Source of the DNA: Massilia sp. NR 4-1
GTDB lineage: Bacteria; Pseudomonadota; Gammaproteobacteria; Burkholderiales; Burkholderiaceae_D
Length of the DNA: 64,000 nucleotides
Reading direction: 5' to 3'
Assembly: GCF_001191005.1 (NCBI RefSeq)
Contig: NZ_CP012201.1
Location: forward strand, 372,001 to 436,000
Part shown: in pieces, positions 28,742-37,729 of the stretch
Layout of the letters: every line of letters starts with the position of its first letter
Position numbering within the stretch: position 1 is the stretch's first letter
Position numbers and translations under genes: made by a program
Notes under the pieces: generated by a model
Seen by the model: the letters and a program-made list of their open reading frames with translations, nothing else
Database searches by the model: none
Told to the model about the DNA's origin: nothing

Positions 28742-29809
28742 ATGACAATCAAAATATCCATCGACTGCATGGGCGGAGACCACGGCCCGTCGGTCACCAT
28801 TCCCGCAGCAATCTCCTTCATTAACCGTGAACCTGACGCTGAGCTGATCCTGGTCGGCCTGGAAGACGTCATCCGCGCGGAACTGAAAAAGCATCACGCC
28901 GAATCCCAGCCACGCCTGTCCATCCTTCATGCTTCCGAGCAGGTCACGATGGATGACCCGCTTGAGGTCGCCTTGCGCCGCAAGAAGGATTCCTCGATGC
29001 GCGTGGCCATCGAACAAGTCAAGGAAGGCCGCAGCCACGCCTGCGTTTCCGCCGGCAACACCGCGGCCCTGATGGCCGTCTCGCGCTATGTGCTGAAGAC
29101 CATGGCCGGCGTCGACCGCCCTGCCATCTGCAGCATCATCCCGAACCAGAAGGACGGCCCGACCTATATGCTGGACCTGGGCGCGAATGTGGACTGCGAA
29201 CCGCACCACCTGCACCAGTTCGCCATCATGGGGTCGGTGCTGGTGCAGGCCATGGAAGGCATCGAGCGTCCGACCATCGGCCTGCTCAACGTCGGCACCG
29301 AAGACATCAAGGGCAACGAGGTGGTCAAGCTGACCGCCAAACTGCTGCAGGCCGACCACGAACGCGGCGCGCTGAACTTCTACGGCAATGTGGAAGGCAA
29401 CGACATCTTCAAGGGCACCACCGACATCGTTGTGTGCGACGGCTTTGTCGGCAACGTCACGCTGAAGGCCATCGAAGGCCTGGCGCGCTTCCTGAAAGGC
29501 GTGCTGACCTCGGAATTCAAGCGCAACCCGCTGACCATGCTGGGTGCGCTGATCGCGCGCAGCGCGCTGCGCCGCATCAGCAATCGTATCAACCCCTCCC
29601 GCTACAACGGCGCCAGCCTGCTCGGCTTGCGCGGCCTGGTGCTGAAGAGCCATGGCGGGGCGGAAGCGGATGCCTTTGAATGGGCACTGCGGCGCGCGTA
29701 CCATGCGGCGAAAAACGATGTGCAGGAACACCTGTCGACGATGATCGCCGAATTGATGCCGCGCGAACCAGAAGTGGCACAAGAACCGACCGCAACTATA
29801 ACTGGATGA
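28742..29809 (+). CDS. plsX: Phosphate acyltransferase PlsX
   Basis: PlsX converts acyl-ACP and phosphate to acyl-phosphate for PlsY, starting phospholipid synthesis in the cytoplasm at the membrane. The 355-residue protein has the N-terminal ISIDCMGGDHGP (about 5-16), the CVSAGNTAALMA loop (about 101-112) and LLNVGTEDIKGNE (about 181-193). The Asp/Gly-rich N-terminal motif is the usual signature. It is the first gene of the plsX-fabH-fabD-fabG-acpP-fabF cluster, 6 nt before fabH. Confidence 0.97.
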   Translation: MTIKISIDCMGGDHGPSVTIPAAISFINREPDAELILVGLEDVIRAELKKHHAESQPRLSILHASEQVTMDDPLEVALRRKKDSSMRVAIEQVKEGRSHACVSAGNTAALMAVSRYVLKTMAGVDRPAICSIIPNQKDGPTYMLDLGANVDCEPHHLHQFAIMGSVLVQAMEGIERPTIGLLNVGTEDIKGNEVVKLTAKLLQADHERGALNFYGNVEGNDIFKGTTDIVVCDGFVGNVTLKAIEGLARFLKGVLTSEFKRNPLTMLGALIARSALRRISNRINPSRYNGASLLGLRGLVLKSHGGAEADAFEWALRRAYHAAKNDVQEHLSTMIAELMPREPEVAQEPTATITG

Positions 29810-29815
29810 GACGGA

Positions 29816-30802
29816 ATGACCTTGTACAGCAAAATCATCGGCACCGGCAGTTATCTGCCTGAAAAGCGTGTCAGCAACCAGGAGCTGGCCGAGCAGCTGG
29901 CCGCCAAGGGGATCGAGACGTCGGACGAGTGGATCGTGTCGCGCAGCGGCATCTCGGCGCGCCATTTTGCCGAGCCGGAGCAGAACGCTTCCGACCTGGC
30001 CGTGCTGGCGGCGCGGCGCGCCCTCGACATGGCCCAGCTGCAGCCCGACGATATCGACCTGATCATCGTCGCCAGCTCGACCCCGGACTTCTTCGGCAGC
30101 TTCCCCAGCACCGCCTGCATCGTGCAGCGCAAGCTGGGCATGACCAATACCAGCGCGGCGGTCGACGTGCAAGCCGTGTGCAGCGGCTTCGTCTACGCCA
30201 TGTCCACGGCCGACAGCTTCATCAAGTCGGGCGCGCACAAGAATGTGCTGGTGATCGGCGCCGAAGTGTTCTCGCGCATCCTGAATTTCGAAGACCGCAC
30301 CACCTGCGTCCTGTTCGGCGACGGCGCCGGCGCTGTGGTGATGAGCGCTTCGCAGGAGCCGGGCGTGCTGGCCACCAAGCTGCATGCCGATGGCCGCCAT
30401 GCCGACATCCTGAGCGTCTCCGGTCATGTGAGCAACGGCGCACTGGCCGGCAGCGCCTTCCTGTACATGGATGGCCAGGCTGTCTTCAAGCTGGCTGTGA
30501 CCGTGCTGGAGAAGGTGGCGCACGAAGCGCTGGAACACGCCGGCATGACGTCCGAACAGATCGACTGGCTGATTCCGCACCAGGCGAATATCCGCATCAT
30601 GAACGGCACCGCGAAAAAGCTCGGCCTGCCGCTGGAGAAAATGGTGGTCACCGTCGACCAGCATGGCAATACGTCGGCCGCTTCGATACCGCTGGCGCTC
30701 GATACCGCCGTGCGCGATGGCCGCATCAAGCCGGGCGATGTGGTGATGATGGAAGGCGTGGGCGGCGGCTTTACCTGGGGCGCCGTGCTGGCGCGCATGT
30801 GA
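29816..30802 (+). CDS. fabH: Beta-ketoacyl-ACP synthase III FabH
   Basis: FabH condenses acetyl-CoA with malonyl-ACP to start fatty-acid synthesis. In the 328-residue protein the catalytic cysteine is C122 in AVCSGFVYA. The other triad members appear in IPHQANIRIM (His near 259) and DQHGNTSAASIP (Asn near 289). GVGGGFTWGA closes the fold. It follows plsX by 6 nt. Confidence 0.97.
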   Translation: MTLYSKIIGTGSYLPEKRVSNQELAEQLAAKGIETSDEWIVSRSGISARHFAEPEQNASDLAVLAARRALDMAQLQPDDIDLIIVASSTPDFFGSFPSTACIVQRKLGMTNTSAAVDVQAVCSGFVYAMSTADSFIKSGAHKNVLVIGAEVFSRILNFEDRTTCVLFGDGAGAVVMSASQEPGVLATKLHADGRHADILSVSGHVSNGALAGSAFLYMDGQAVFKLAVTVLEKVAHEALEHAGMTSEQIDWLIPHQANIRIMNGTAKKLGLPLEKMVVTVDQHGNTSAASIPLALDTAVRDGRIKPGDVVMMEGVGGGFTWGAVLARM

Positions 30803-30985
30803 ATATGCGGATTAATCACATGCTGAAGTTGGCCGAAATGTAATGGTTTACCTGGTTTTAGCGTGTAAAATTAACGCCTTTTTAGAATTAGTGTTCTAGA
30901 GGCAAACCGGAAAAGGCCCGGGGGCAGGCCTGTCGCCGTCCCCTAGAATGCCCCGGTTGCTTTTTCAAGATAACGAGACAGATAG

Positions 30986-31927
30986 ATGAGTAAATTTGCA
31001 TTTGTATTCCCCGGCCAGGGTTCGCAAGCCGTCGCCATGATGGAAGGCTTTGCCGGCAATCCGGTGGTGGCGCAGACCATCGCGGAAGCATCGGATGCCC
31101 TGCAGTTCGACCTCGGCAAGCTGATGGCCGAAGGTCCGAAAGAAGAGCTGGACCTGACCACCAATACCCAGCCCGTGATGCTGACGGCCGCCGTCGCCGT
31201 CTACCGCGCCTGGATCGCCGCCGGCGGCGCCGTGCCCAGCGTGGTCGCGGGCCACAGCCTGGGCGAATACTCGGCCCTGGTGGCCGCGGGCGTGATCGCT
31301 TTCAAGGACGCCGTGCCGCTGGTGCGCTTCCGCGCCCAGGCCATGCAGGAAGCCGTGCCGGTGGGGCAGGGCGCCATGGCTGTCGTGCTCGGCCTGGGCG
31401 ACGACGAGGTGCGCGCCGCCTGCGCCGAAGCCGCCGCGGCCGATGCCGCGCAAGTGGTGGAGCCAGTCAACTTCAACGCCCCCGCGCAAGTGGTGATCGC
31501 CGGCCATACTGGCGCCGTCGAGCGCGCCTGCGAGATCGCCAAGGCCAAGGGCGCCAAGCGCGCCATGAAGCTGCCGGTATCGGCGCCTTTCCATTCTTCG
31601 CTGCTGAAGCCGGCTTCCGACCGCCTGCGCGAATACATGGCCGATATCCATTTCAACGCACCGCAGATCGCGCTGATCAATAACGTCGACGTGGCCGTGC
31701 TCAACGATCCAGCCAGCATCAAGGATGCCTTGGTGCGCCAGGCCGCCAGCCCGGTGCGCTGGGTGGAAAGCATGCAGAAGGTGGCGGCCGACGGCATCGT
31801 CAATGTGGTCGAATGCGGTCCGGGCAAGGTGCTGATGGGCTTGACCAAGCGCATCGACGCCGCACTGGCGGGCGACGCCATCACCGACCAGGCGTCGCTG
31901 GAACGCCTGTTGGCCGCACTCAAATAA
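30986..31927 (+). CDS. fabD: Malonyl-CoA:ACP transacylase FabD
   Basis: FabD loads malonyl groups onto ACP. The 313-residue protein has the active-site serine S91 in GHSLGEYSAL, the N-terminal VFPGQGSQ, and the catalytic histidine in SAPFHSSLL (about residue 205). The ATG at 30986 has only a weak upstream ribosome site. The 183-nt gap after fabH contains an interrupted repeat CATGTGA/TCACATG (30796-30832) and AT-rich promoter-like sequence, so fabD may have its own promoter. Confidence 0.97.
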   Translation: MSKFAFVFPGQGSQAVAMMEGFAGNPVVAQTIAEASDALQFDLGKLMAEGPKEELDLTTNTQPVMLTAAVAVYRAWIAAGGAVPSVVAGHSLGEYSALVAAGVIAFKDAVPLVRFRAQAMQEAVPVGQGAMAVVLGLGDDEVRAACAEAAAADAAQVVEPVNFNAPAQVVIAGHTGAVERACEIAKAKGAKRAMKLPVSAPFHSSLLKPASDRLREYMADIHFNAPQIALINNVDVAVLNDPASIKDALVRQAASPVRWVESMQKVAADGIVNVVECGPGKVLMGLTKRIDAALAGDAITDQASLERLLAALK

Positions 31928-31944
31928 TCAATCGAGGAGACCGA

Positions 31945-32691
31945 ATGAATCTGTCCAATCAAATCGCGCTGGTAACGGGCGCATCGCGCGGCATCGGCAA
32001 GGCCATCGCGCAAGAGCTGGCCAAGCAGGGCGCGCGCGTGATCGGCACCGCCACCACCGAAGCCGGCGCGCAAGCCATCTCCGCCTACCTGGCCGAGATC
32101 GGCGCGCAGGCGGGCCAGGGCATGGTGCTGAATGTGACCGACCCGGAGCGCTGCGCCGCCGTCATCGATGAAATCGGCAAGAACTGGGGCGCCGTCGGCA
32201 TCCTGGTCAACAATGCCGGCATCACCCAGGACCAGCTGGCCATGCGCATGAAGGATGAAGAGTGGGACAGCGTGATCGCCACCAACCTGAGCGCCGTGGG
32301 CCGCCTGTCGCGCGCCGTGCTGCGCGGGATGATGAAAGCCAAAACCGGGCGTATTATTAACATCACTTCGGTGGTGGCCTCGTCCGGCAACCCGGGCCAG
32401 ATGAATTACGCGGCGGCCAAGGCCGGCGTGGAAGGCATGGGCCGCGCGCTGGCGCGCGAGATCGGCAGCCGCAATATCACCGTCAACAGCATCGCCCCCG
32501 GCTTTATCGATACCGATATGACCAAGGTGCTGGGCGAAGAGCAGCACGCCGCCCTGCTGACCCAGATCCCATTGGGCCGTCTGGGCAAGCCGGAAGACAT
32601 CGCCGCCGCCGTGGCCTTCCTGGCCTCGCCGCAAGCCGCCTACATCACGGGCGCCACCCTGCACGTGAACGGCGGCATGTATATGAATTGA
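31945..32691 (+). CDS. fabG: 3-oxoacyl-ACP reductase FabG
   Basis: FabG reduces 3-ketoacyl-ACP with NADPH in each elongation cycle. The 248-residue short-chain dehydrogenase has the nucleotide loop TGASRGIG (about 12-19), NNAG (near 90), the catalytic Ser (INITSVVASSG), and YxxxK as NYAAAKAGVEG (about 153-163). The ATG at 31945 follows GAGGAGA and is 17 nt after the fabD stop. The frame is open further upstream inside fabD, but that start is not used. Confidence 0.98.
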   Translation: MNLSNQIALVTGASRGIGKAIAQELAKQGARVIGTATTEAGAQAISAYLAEIGAQAGQGMVLNVTDPERCAAVIDEIGKNWGAVGILVNNAGITQDQLAMRMKDEEWDSVIATNLSAVGRLSRAVLRGMMKAKTGRIINITSVVASSGNPGQMNYAAAKAGVEGMGRALAREIGSRNITVNSIAPGFIDTDMTKVLGEEQHAALLTQIPLGRLGKPEDIAAAVAFLASPQAAYITGATLHVNGGMYMN

Positions 32692-32837
32692 TGGGGTTTG
32701 GGCGGTGTTTTCGCCGCACGTTCCCGTCTTTTAGCAGTAATTTCGGTGGAAATAGTATCGCAAGCCGAAATTAGTTTTTCGGCGCGCAAACCTGATAAAA
32801 TGCGCGCTTTCCGTAACACACATAATGGAGCCATAAC

Positions 32838-33077
32838 ATGTCGGATATCGAACAACGCGTTAAGAAAATCGTCGCTGAGCAACTGGGCGTCGCTGAAGCA
32901 GACATCAAAAACGAATCGTCCTTCGTTGACGATCTGGGCGCCGATTCCCTCGACACCGTTGAGCTGGTAATGGCACTGGAAGACGAGTTCGAAATGGAAA
33001 TCCCTGACGAACAGGCCGAGAAAATCACCACCGTGCAGCAAGCTATCGACTACGCTACCGCGCACGTGAAGGCCTAA
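32838..33077 (+). CDS. acpP: Acyl carrier protein
   Basis: AcpP carries growing acyl chains on 4'-phosphopantetheine. The 79-residue acidic helical protein has the modification serine S37 in GADSLDTVEL and begins SDIEQRVKKIV, near identical to other betaproteobacterial ACPs. Its synthase AcpS is encoded at 44721. The 146-nt gap from fabG contains a small hairpin (CCGAAA/TTTCGG, about 32765-32782) and a TAAAAT -10-like element (32796-32801), so acpP probably has an internal promoter, as is common for this very abundant protein. Confidence 0.98.
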   Translation: MSDIEQRVKKIVAEQLGVAEADIKNESSFVDDLGADSLDTVELVMALEDEFEMEIPDEQAEKITTVQQAIDYATAHVKA

Positions 33078-33108
33078 GCAACACCCCGATCGACTCCAGG
33101 AGAATCGC

Positions 33109-34353
33109 TTGAGTTCCAAAAACCGTCGTGTAGTGGTTACCGGCCTCGGCTGCGTATCCCCGGTCGGCAATACTATTGCCGACGCGTGGAGCGCAATCAC
33201 CGAGGGGAAGTCCGGGATCGCTAACATCACCAAGTTTGATGCATCGCCTTTCTCGACTCACTTCGCAGGTGAAGTCAAAGGCTTCAATGTCGAGGATTAC
33301 ATCCCCGCCAAGGAAGCCCGCCACATGGATACCTTTATCCACTACGGCATGGCGGCTGGCATCCAGGCGATCCAGGATTCCGGTCTGGTCGTCACCGAAG
33401 AGAACGCCGATCGCATCGGCGTGATCATCGGTTCCGGCATCGGCGGCCTGCCGATGATCGAAGAAACCAAGGAAGATTACGACAAGCGCGGTCCGCGCCG
33501 TATCTCGCCTTTCTTCGTGCCGGCCTCGATTATTAATATGATTTCCGGCGACCTGTCGATCAAGTACGGCATGCGCGGCCCGAATCTCGCCATCGTGACG
33601 GCCTGCACCACCGGCCTGCACTGCATCGGCGCGGCGGCCCGCCTGATCGAATACGGCGACGCCGACATCATGGTTGCCGGCGGCGCGGAATCGACCGTGT
33701 CGCCACTGGGTCTGGGCGGTTTCGCCTCGGCCCGTGCCCTGTCCGCGCGCAACGACGACCCGGCCACCGCCTCCCGCCCATGGGACAAGGACCGCGACGG
33801 CTTCGTGCTGGGCGAAGGCGCCGGCGTCATGGTGCTGGAAGAATACGAGCATGCGAAAGCGCGCGGCGCCACGATTTACGCGGAGCTGCACGGTTTCGGC
33901 ATGAGCGCCGACGCTTACCACATGACGTCGCCACTGGAAGACGGCAGCGGCGGCAGCAAATCGGCGCTCAACGCGCTGAAAAACGCCGGCGTCAATCCGG
34001 ACCAGGTGCACTATGTCAACGCGCACGGCACGTCGACCCCGCTGGGCGATGCGGCCGAAGTGGTGGGCATCAAGCGCACCTTCGGCGCACACGCCAAGAA
34101 CCTCGTGATCAGCTCCACCAAATCGATGACCGGCCACTTGCTGGGCGGCGCCGGTGGCCTGGAAGCGGTGTTCACGGTGCTGGCCATCCACCACCAGGTG
34201 GCGCCGCCGACCATCAACCTGTTCAACCAGGACCCCGCCTGCGATCTGGACTTCTGCGCCAATGTGGCGCGCGAAATGAAGATCGACTATGCGCTGAAGA
34301 ACTCCTTCGGCTTCGGCGGCACCAACGGCAGCCTGCTGTTCGGTAAAGTTTGA
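33109..34353 (+). CDS. fabF: Beta-ketoacyl-ACP synthase II FabF
   Basis: FabF performs chain elongation by condensing acyl-ACP with malonyl-ACP. The 414-residue thiolase-fold protein has the Cys-His-His triad in TACTTGLHC, NAHGTSTPLGD and STKSMTGHLLGGAG. The start is a TTG at 33109 with a strong ribosome site (CCAGGAGA) at correct distance. It lies 31 nt after acpP and is the last gene of the fab cluster. Confidence 0.98.
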   Translation: MSSKNRRVVVTGLGCVSPVGNTIADAWSAITEGKSGIANITKFDASPFSTHFAGEVKGFNVEDYIPAKEARHMDTFIHYGMAAGIQAIQDSGLVVTEENADRIGVIIGSGIGGLPMIEETKEDYDKRGPRRISPFFVPASIINMISGDLSIKYGMRGPNLAIVTACTTGLHCIGAAARLIEYGDADIMVAGGAESTVSPLGLGGFASARALSARNDDPATASRPWDKDRDGFVLGEGAGVMVLEEYEHAKARGATIYAELHGFGMSADAYHMTSPLEDGSGGSKSALNALKNAGVNPDQVHYVNAHGTSTPLGDAAEVVGIKRTFGAHAKNLVISSTKSMTGHLLGGAGGLEAVFTVLAIHHQVAPPTINLFNQDPACDLDFCANVAREMKIDYALKNSFGFGGTNGSLLFGKV

Positions 34354-34409
34354 ACTAAAGCGTGAACCAAAGCGCCTCGCCCCGGTCGAACCGGAGTGAG
34401 CGCTGAAAC

Positions 34410-34432
34410 GGCGCCAGCGTCCTGCTGGCGCC
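34410..34432 (+). terminator. Strong GC hairpin after fabF
   Basis: GGCGCCAGC (34410-34418) pairs perfectly with GCTGGCGCC (34424-34432) around a 5-nt loop, 56 nt after fabF. It lacks an immediate T-run; seven Ts occur only at 34482-34488. It may protect the fab mRNA end or weakly terminate. Confidence 0.45.
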
Positions 34433-34499
34433 GCTTAAGCCCGGCAGTCTGGCCGGCGCTCTCTGTATCCCAACCCACTGCTTTTTTTGCGGAATTGCC

Positions 34500-34901
34500 A
34501 TGTCGATTGCCACCACGGCCATCGTGCGGCCGTCGCCCGTCTTGCGCTGGCTGCAGGCGGCCATGTGCGCCGCGGCGCTGGCGGCCGGCCTGTTGCTGGG
34601 GCGCCCCATCCTGCTTTGCCTCGCCTGCGCGGGGCTGAGCTGGCAAGCGCGCGAAGTCAAGGTATGGCGCATTGATATTTCCGCTGTCGGGCAGTTGCGG
34701 CTGACGGTATACCAGGGGATAGACGGCGCGCCGGGGGCGCCGCTGCGGTTAATGCCGGGCACGCTGCTCTGGCCCGGTTTGATGCTGCTGCGGCTGGAGG
34801 AGGGGGCGGGGCGGCGGCGCTGCCTGGCGCTGCTGCCGGACAGCGTGGCGCCGGCCGAATGGCGCGCGCTGGCCCTGGCCTTGCGCGCCATGGCGGCCTG
34901 A
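34500..34901 (+). CDS. Small membrane protein, YgfX-like
   Basis: The 133-residue protein has one or two closely spaced hydrophobic helices near the N-terminus (about 15-45), a short beta-rich domain and an Arg-rich loop (EEGAGRRRCLALL). Size, topology and position just before rpoE match YgfX/CptA-like proteins of betaproteobacteria. In E. coli YgfX has been described as a toxin acting on FtsZ and MreB, but the function of this branch is not established. No partner SdhE-like gene is adjacent. The assignment is tentative. Confidence 0.5.
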   Translation: MSIATTAIVRPSPVLRWLQAAMCAAALAAGLLLGRPILLCLACAGLSWQAREVKVWRIDISAVGQLRLTVYQGIDGAPGAPLRLMPGTLLWPGLMLLRLEEGAGRRRCLALLPDSVAPAEWRALALALRAMAA

Positions 34902-34930
34902 GGACGCTGAAAAAAAGAAACAGGATCTGC

Positions 34931-34959
34931 GAACCAATTCGCGGCGCCTTGGCTCTATA
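34931..34959 (+). promoter_or_regulatory. Possible sigma-E autoregulatory promoter
   Basis: GAAC (34931-34934) and TCTATA (34954-34959) are separated by 19 nt, roughly the spacing of ECF sigma-E promoters (GAACTT and TCTGA type). It precedes rpoE, which commonly drives its own transcription. The match is partial. Confidence 0.35.
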
Positions 34960-34977
34960 GCATAGGAGCGCCAAGGC

Positions 34978-35601
34978 TTGCCGGCCATCGAGGACGAGGG
35001 CGTGACGACGGAACGGGAGTGCGACCAGTTGCTGGTCGAGCGGGTTCAGGCCGGCGACAGGCAGGCGTTCGATATGCTTGTCGCGCGCCATCAGCGCCGC
35101 CTGATGCGCCTGATCTCGCGCATCTTGCGCGACCAGAACGAGGCCGAGGATGTGGTGCAGGAATCCTTCATCAAGGCGTATCGCGGCTTGCGCCATTTTC
35201 GCGGCGATTCCGCGTTTTATACCTGGCTGTACCGGATCGGCATCAACACGGCGAAGAACTTCCTGCTGAGCCAGGGGCGCCGCGCGCCGCTGGCGGGCGA
35301 GGCGGCGCTGCTGTCGGCCGAGAATGGCGAGGGCGAGCATTTGCGCGACATCAATACGCCCGAATCCATGCTCGCCAGCAAGCAGATCGCGGCCACCGTG
35401 AACGAGGCCATGGATGCCTTGCCGCTGGAATTGCGCACCGCCATCGTGCTGCGCGAGATCGAGGGACTGAGTTATGAGGAAATCTCGGACATCATGGCCT
35501 GCCCCATCGGCACCGTGCGCAGCCGCATCTTCCGCGCGCGCGAGGCGATCGCGGCGCGCCTGCGGCCTTTGCTCGACAAGCCAGTTGACAGGCGCTGGTG
35601 A
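34978..35601 (+). CDS. rpoE: ECF sigma factor RpoE (AlgU-like)
   Basis: RpoE directs RNA polymerase to envelope-stress genes. The protein has up to 207 residues, with sigma region 2 (AFDMLVARHQRRLMRLISR and the following FYTWLYRIGINTAKNFLL) and region 4 (LRTAIVLREIEGLSYEEISDIM, then GTVRSRIFRARE); these are longer than one stretch in the protein and are named by parts. The TTG at 34978 has an AGGAG site 10 nt upstream; a GTG at 35002 gives the start seen in many relatives (MTTERE-like) and is equally plausible. It is followed by rseA after 56 nt and then degP, the usual envelope-stress order. Confidence 0.95.
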   Translation: MPAIEDEGVTTERECDQLLVERVQAGDRQAFDMLVARHQRRLMRLISRILRDQNEAEDVVQESFIKAYRGLRHFRGDSAFYTWLYRIGINTAKNFLLSQGRRAPLAGEAALLSAENGEGEHLRDINTPESMLASKQIAATVNEAMDALPLELRTAIVLREIEGLSYEEISDIMACPIGTVRSRIFRAREAIAARLRPLLDKPVDRRW

Positions 35602-35657
35602 GGGAATGAGACTGTAAGGACGGGTCCGCTTGCGGGCAGGAAGACGGTGGCCAGGCC

Positions 35658-36035
35658 ATGAAGAAATCGACGCAATTGCTGGAACATATCTCGGCGCTGA
35701 TGGACGGCGAGCTGGCCGATGCCGACCGCGAGTTGGCGCTGGCGGCCTTGACGGCGGACGAGGGTCGTGCCGCCTGGCATGCCTATCACCTGATCGGTGA
35801 CCAGTTGCGCGCCGGCGCCGCCTTGGACGAGGGCGCCGGCGCTGCCCTGGCCGCCCGCCTGCGGCTGGCTGTGGCCGCTGAGGTCGCCCGCGAGGAGGGC
35901 GCCGGTCCCGCCCTGGCCGCCAGCGCCGCGGAGCTGCCCGCCGCGGCTGGCCGGGCGCCGGCCGCCGGTCCGGCTGGTGCCGCGGCGCCGTCCATCGAAG
36001 ACGATGGCGCGGCGCCGGCCGCCACCCTGCCTTAA
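35658..36035 (+). CDS. rseA: Short RseA-like anti-sigma-E protein without transmembrane helix
   Basis: The first ~75 residues (STQLLEHISALMDGELAD and AAWHAYHLIGDQLRAG) match the cytoplasmic RseA/MucA domain that binds and inhibits RpoE. The remaining 50 residues are Ala/Pro/Gly-rich with no hydrophobic segment and no periplasmic domain. Family members usually run to about 170-220 residues and span the membrane. Neither of the other two forward frames downstream supplies a transmembrane helix, so this is not an obvious simple frameshift. No rseB lies between it and degP. The protein probably still binds sigma-E but could not sense the periplasm in the usual way. Confidence 0.8.
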   Translation: MKKSTQLLEHISALMDGELADADRELALAALTADEGRAAWHAYHLIGDQLRAGAALDEGAGAALAARLRLAVAAEVAREEGAGPALAASAAELPAAAGRAPAAGPAGAAAPSIEDDGAAPAATLP

Positions 36036-36183
36036 GCCGGCCTGAAGCGCGCCGCGCTCCCTCTTGAAATTCTTACTTCCTGCAACATCTTGTGCATGCG
36101 GCAACGCAGGTTTTCGCTTACCATGTGTTGGCTTTGCCAACGTTGCCAAGCCCTACGATCCAATACAAAACACGAACACTCCC

Positions 36184-37662
36184 ATGAAAAAAACCACCTT
36201 CTCTACTGGTAGTAAAACGCTGTCGGCGCTGGTCCTGGGCGCCGGTGTATTGTTTGCCCCCGCCGTGACGGGATTGGCGCCGGCCATGGCCGCGCCGGCG
36301 GTGGCCGGCCTGCCCGATTTCACCGAGCTGGTCGACAAGGTCGGCCCGGCCGTGGTGAATATCCGCACCACCGAGCGCCTGCGCATGCGCCAGGGCGCGC
36401 CGGGCGAAGAGGAAATGCAGGACTTCCTGCGCCGCTTCTTCGGCGGCGCAGCGCCCACCCCGCGCGGCGGCCAGGCCCCGCGCCGCGGCCGCTCGGCGCC
36501 GCAGGAAGAGGAAGTGCAGCGCGGCGTCGGCTCCGGCTTCATCATTTCCCAGGACGGCTATGTGCTGACCAATGCCCACGTGGTCGATGGCGCCGACGAG
36601 GTGTACGTGACCATGACCGACAAGCGCGAGTTCAAGGCCAAGGTGCTGGGCGCCGATGCCAGCACCGACGTCGCCGTGCTGAAGATCGAAGGCGCCAAGC
36701 TGCCCAGCCTGACCATCGGCGACTCCAACAAGATCCGCGTCGGCGAATGGGTGATCGCCATCGGCTCGCCCTTCAACCTGGAAAACACCGTAACCTCGGG
36801 CATCATCTCGGCCAAGGCGCGCGACACCGGCGAATACCTACCCCTGATCCAGAGCGATGTGGCGGTCAATCCCGGCAACTCGGGCGGCCCGCTGATCAAT
36901 ATGCGCGGCGAGGTGATCGGTATTAACTCGCAAATTGCTACCTTGTCGGGCGGCTATAACGGCATTTCCTTTGCCGTGCCGATCGACGAGGCCATGCGCG
37001 TGGCCGACCAGCTCAAGAAAACCGGCAAGGTGACGCGCGGCCGCATCGGCGTGCAGATCAGCGAACTGAGCAAGGAAGTGGCCGAATCGCTGGGCTTGAA
37101 GAGCGGCACGCGCGGCGCCGAAGTGGCCCAGGTGATGCCGGGCGGCCCGGCCGACAAGGCCGGCCTGAAGGCGGGCGACATCATTCTGAAGTTCAACGGC
37201 GCCGACATCGCCCGTTCCTCCGACCTGCCGCGCCTGGTGGGCGGCTCGGCCATCGGCAGCAAGGCCATCATCACGGTCTGGCGCAAGGGCGCCGCCGTCG
37301 ATCTGCCGGTGGTGGTGGAAGAGCAGCAGGGCGAGAAAACGGCCAAGGGCGGCGAGCGCAGCAAGGCGCCGGCCGACAGCCCGGCGAATGCCCTGGGCTT
37401 CAAGGTCAGCGACTTGACGGCTGCGCAGAAGCGCGAGCTGGGCGTGGGCGGCGGCGTGGTGGTCGATGGCGCCGAAGGCGTGGCGGCCCGCGCCGGCCTG
37501 CGCGAAGGCGATATCCTGCTGCAGCTGAACAATGCGGAAATCGTCGATGCCAAGCAGTTCAACGCCGCCGTCGCCAAGCTCGACCCGAAAAAGGCCAGCG
37601 TGGTGCTGGTGCGCCGCGGCGATACGGCGCAATTCGTGTCGCTGCGTCCGAGCGCCAAGTAA
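36184..37662 (+). CDS. degP: Periplasmic serine protease DegP/HtrA (MucD-like)
   Basis: Do-family protease and chaperone of the periplasm. From the ATG at 36184 the 492-residue protein has a signal peptide (basic MKKTTFSTGSK, hydrophobic core, cleavage near APAMA-AP). The trypsin-like domain has the triad H132 (NAHVVDG), D162 (STDVAVLK) and S233 (NPGNSGGPL), and two PDZ domains follow (about 285-370 and 400-485). An in-frame upstream start at 36064 would add 40 residues before the signal peptide and is rejected. It closes the rpoE-rseA-degP set and is an expected sigma-E target. Confidence 0.95.
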   Translation: MKKTTFSTGSKTLSALVLGAGVLFAPAVTGLAPAMAAPAVAGLPDFTELVDKVGPAVVNIRTTERLRMRQGAPGEEEMQDFLRRFFGGAAPTPRGGQAPRRGRSAPQEEEVQRGVGSGFIISQDGYVLTNAHVVDGADEVYVTMTDKREFKAKVLGADASTDVAVLKIEGAKLPSLTIGDSNKIRVGEWVIAIGSPFNLENTVTSGIISAKARDTGEYLPLIQSDVAVNPGNSGGPLINMRGEVIGINSQIATLSGGYNGISFAVPIDEAMRVADQLKKTGKVTRGRIGVQISELSKEVAESLGLKSGTRGAEVAQVMPGGPADKAGLKAGDIILKFNGADIARSSDLPRLVGGSAIGSKAIITVWRKGAAVDLPVVVEEQQGEKTAKGGERSKAPADSPANALGFKVSDLTAAQKRELGVGGGVVVDGAEGVAARAGLREGDILLQLNNAEIVDAKQFNAAVAKLDPKKASVVLVRRGDTAQFVSLRPSAK

Positions 37663-37729
37663 GCACGGGAGGGTAGGGCGCCGGCCGGCGCCCTCGCGCA
37701 GGGCATGGCCGCCTGCTATCATGGCGGCC

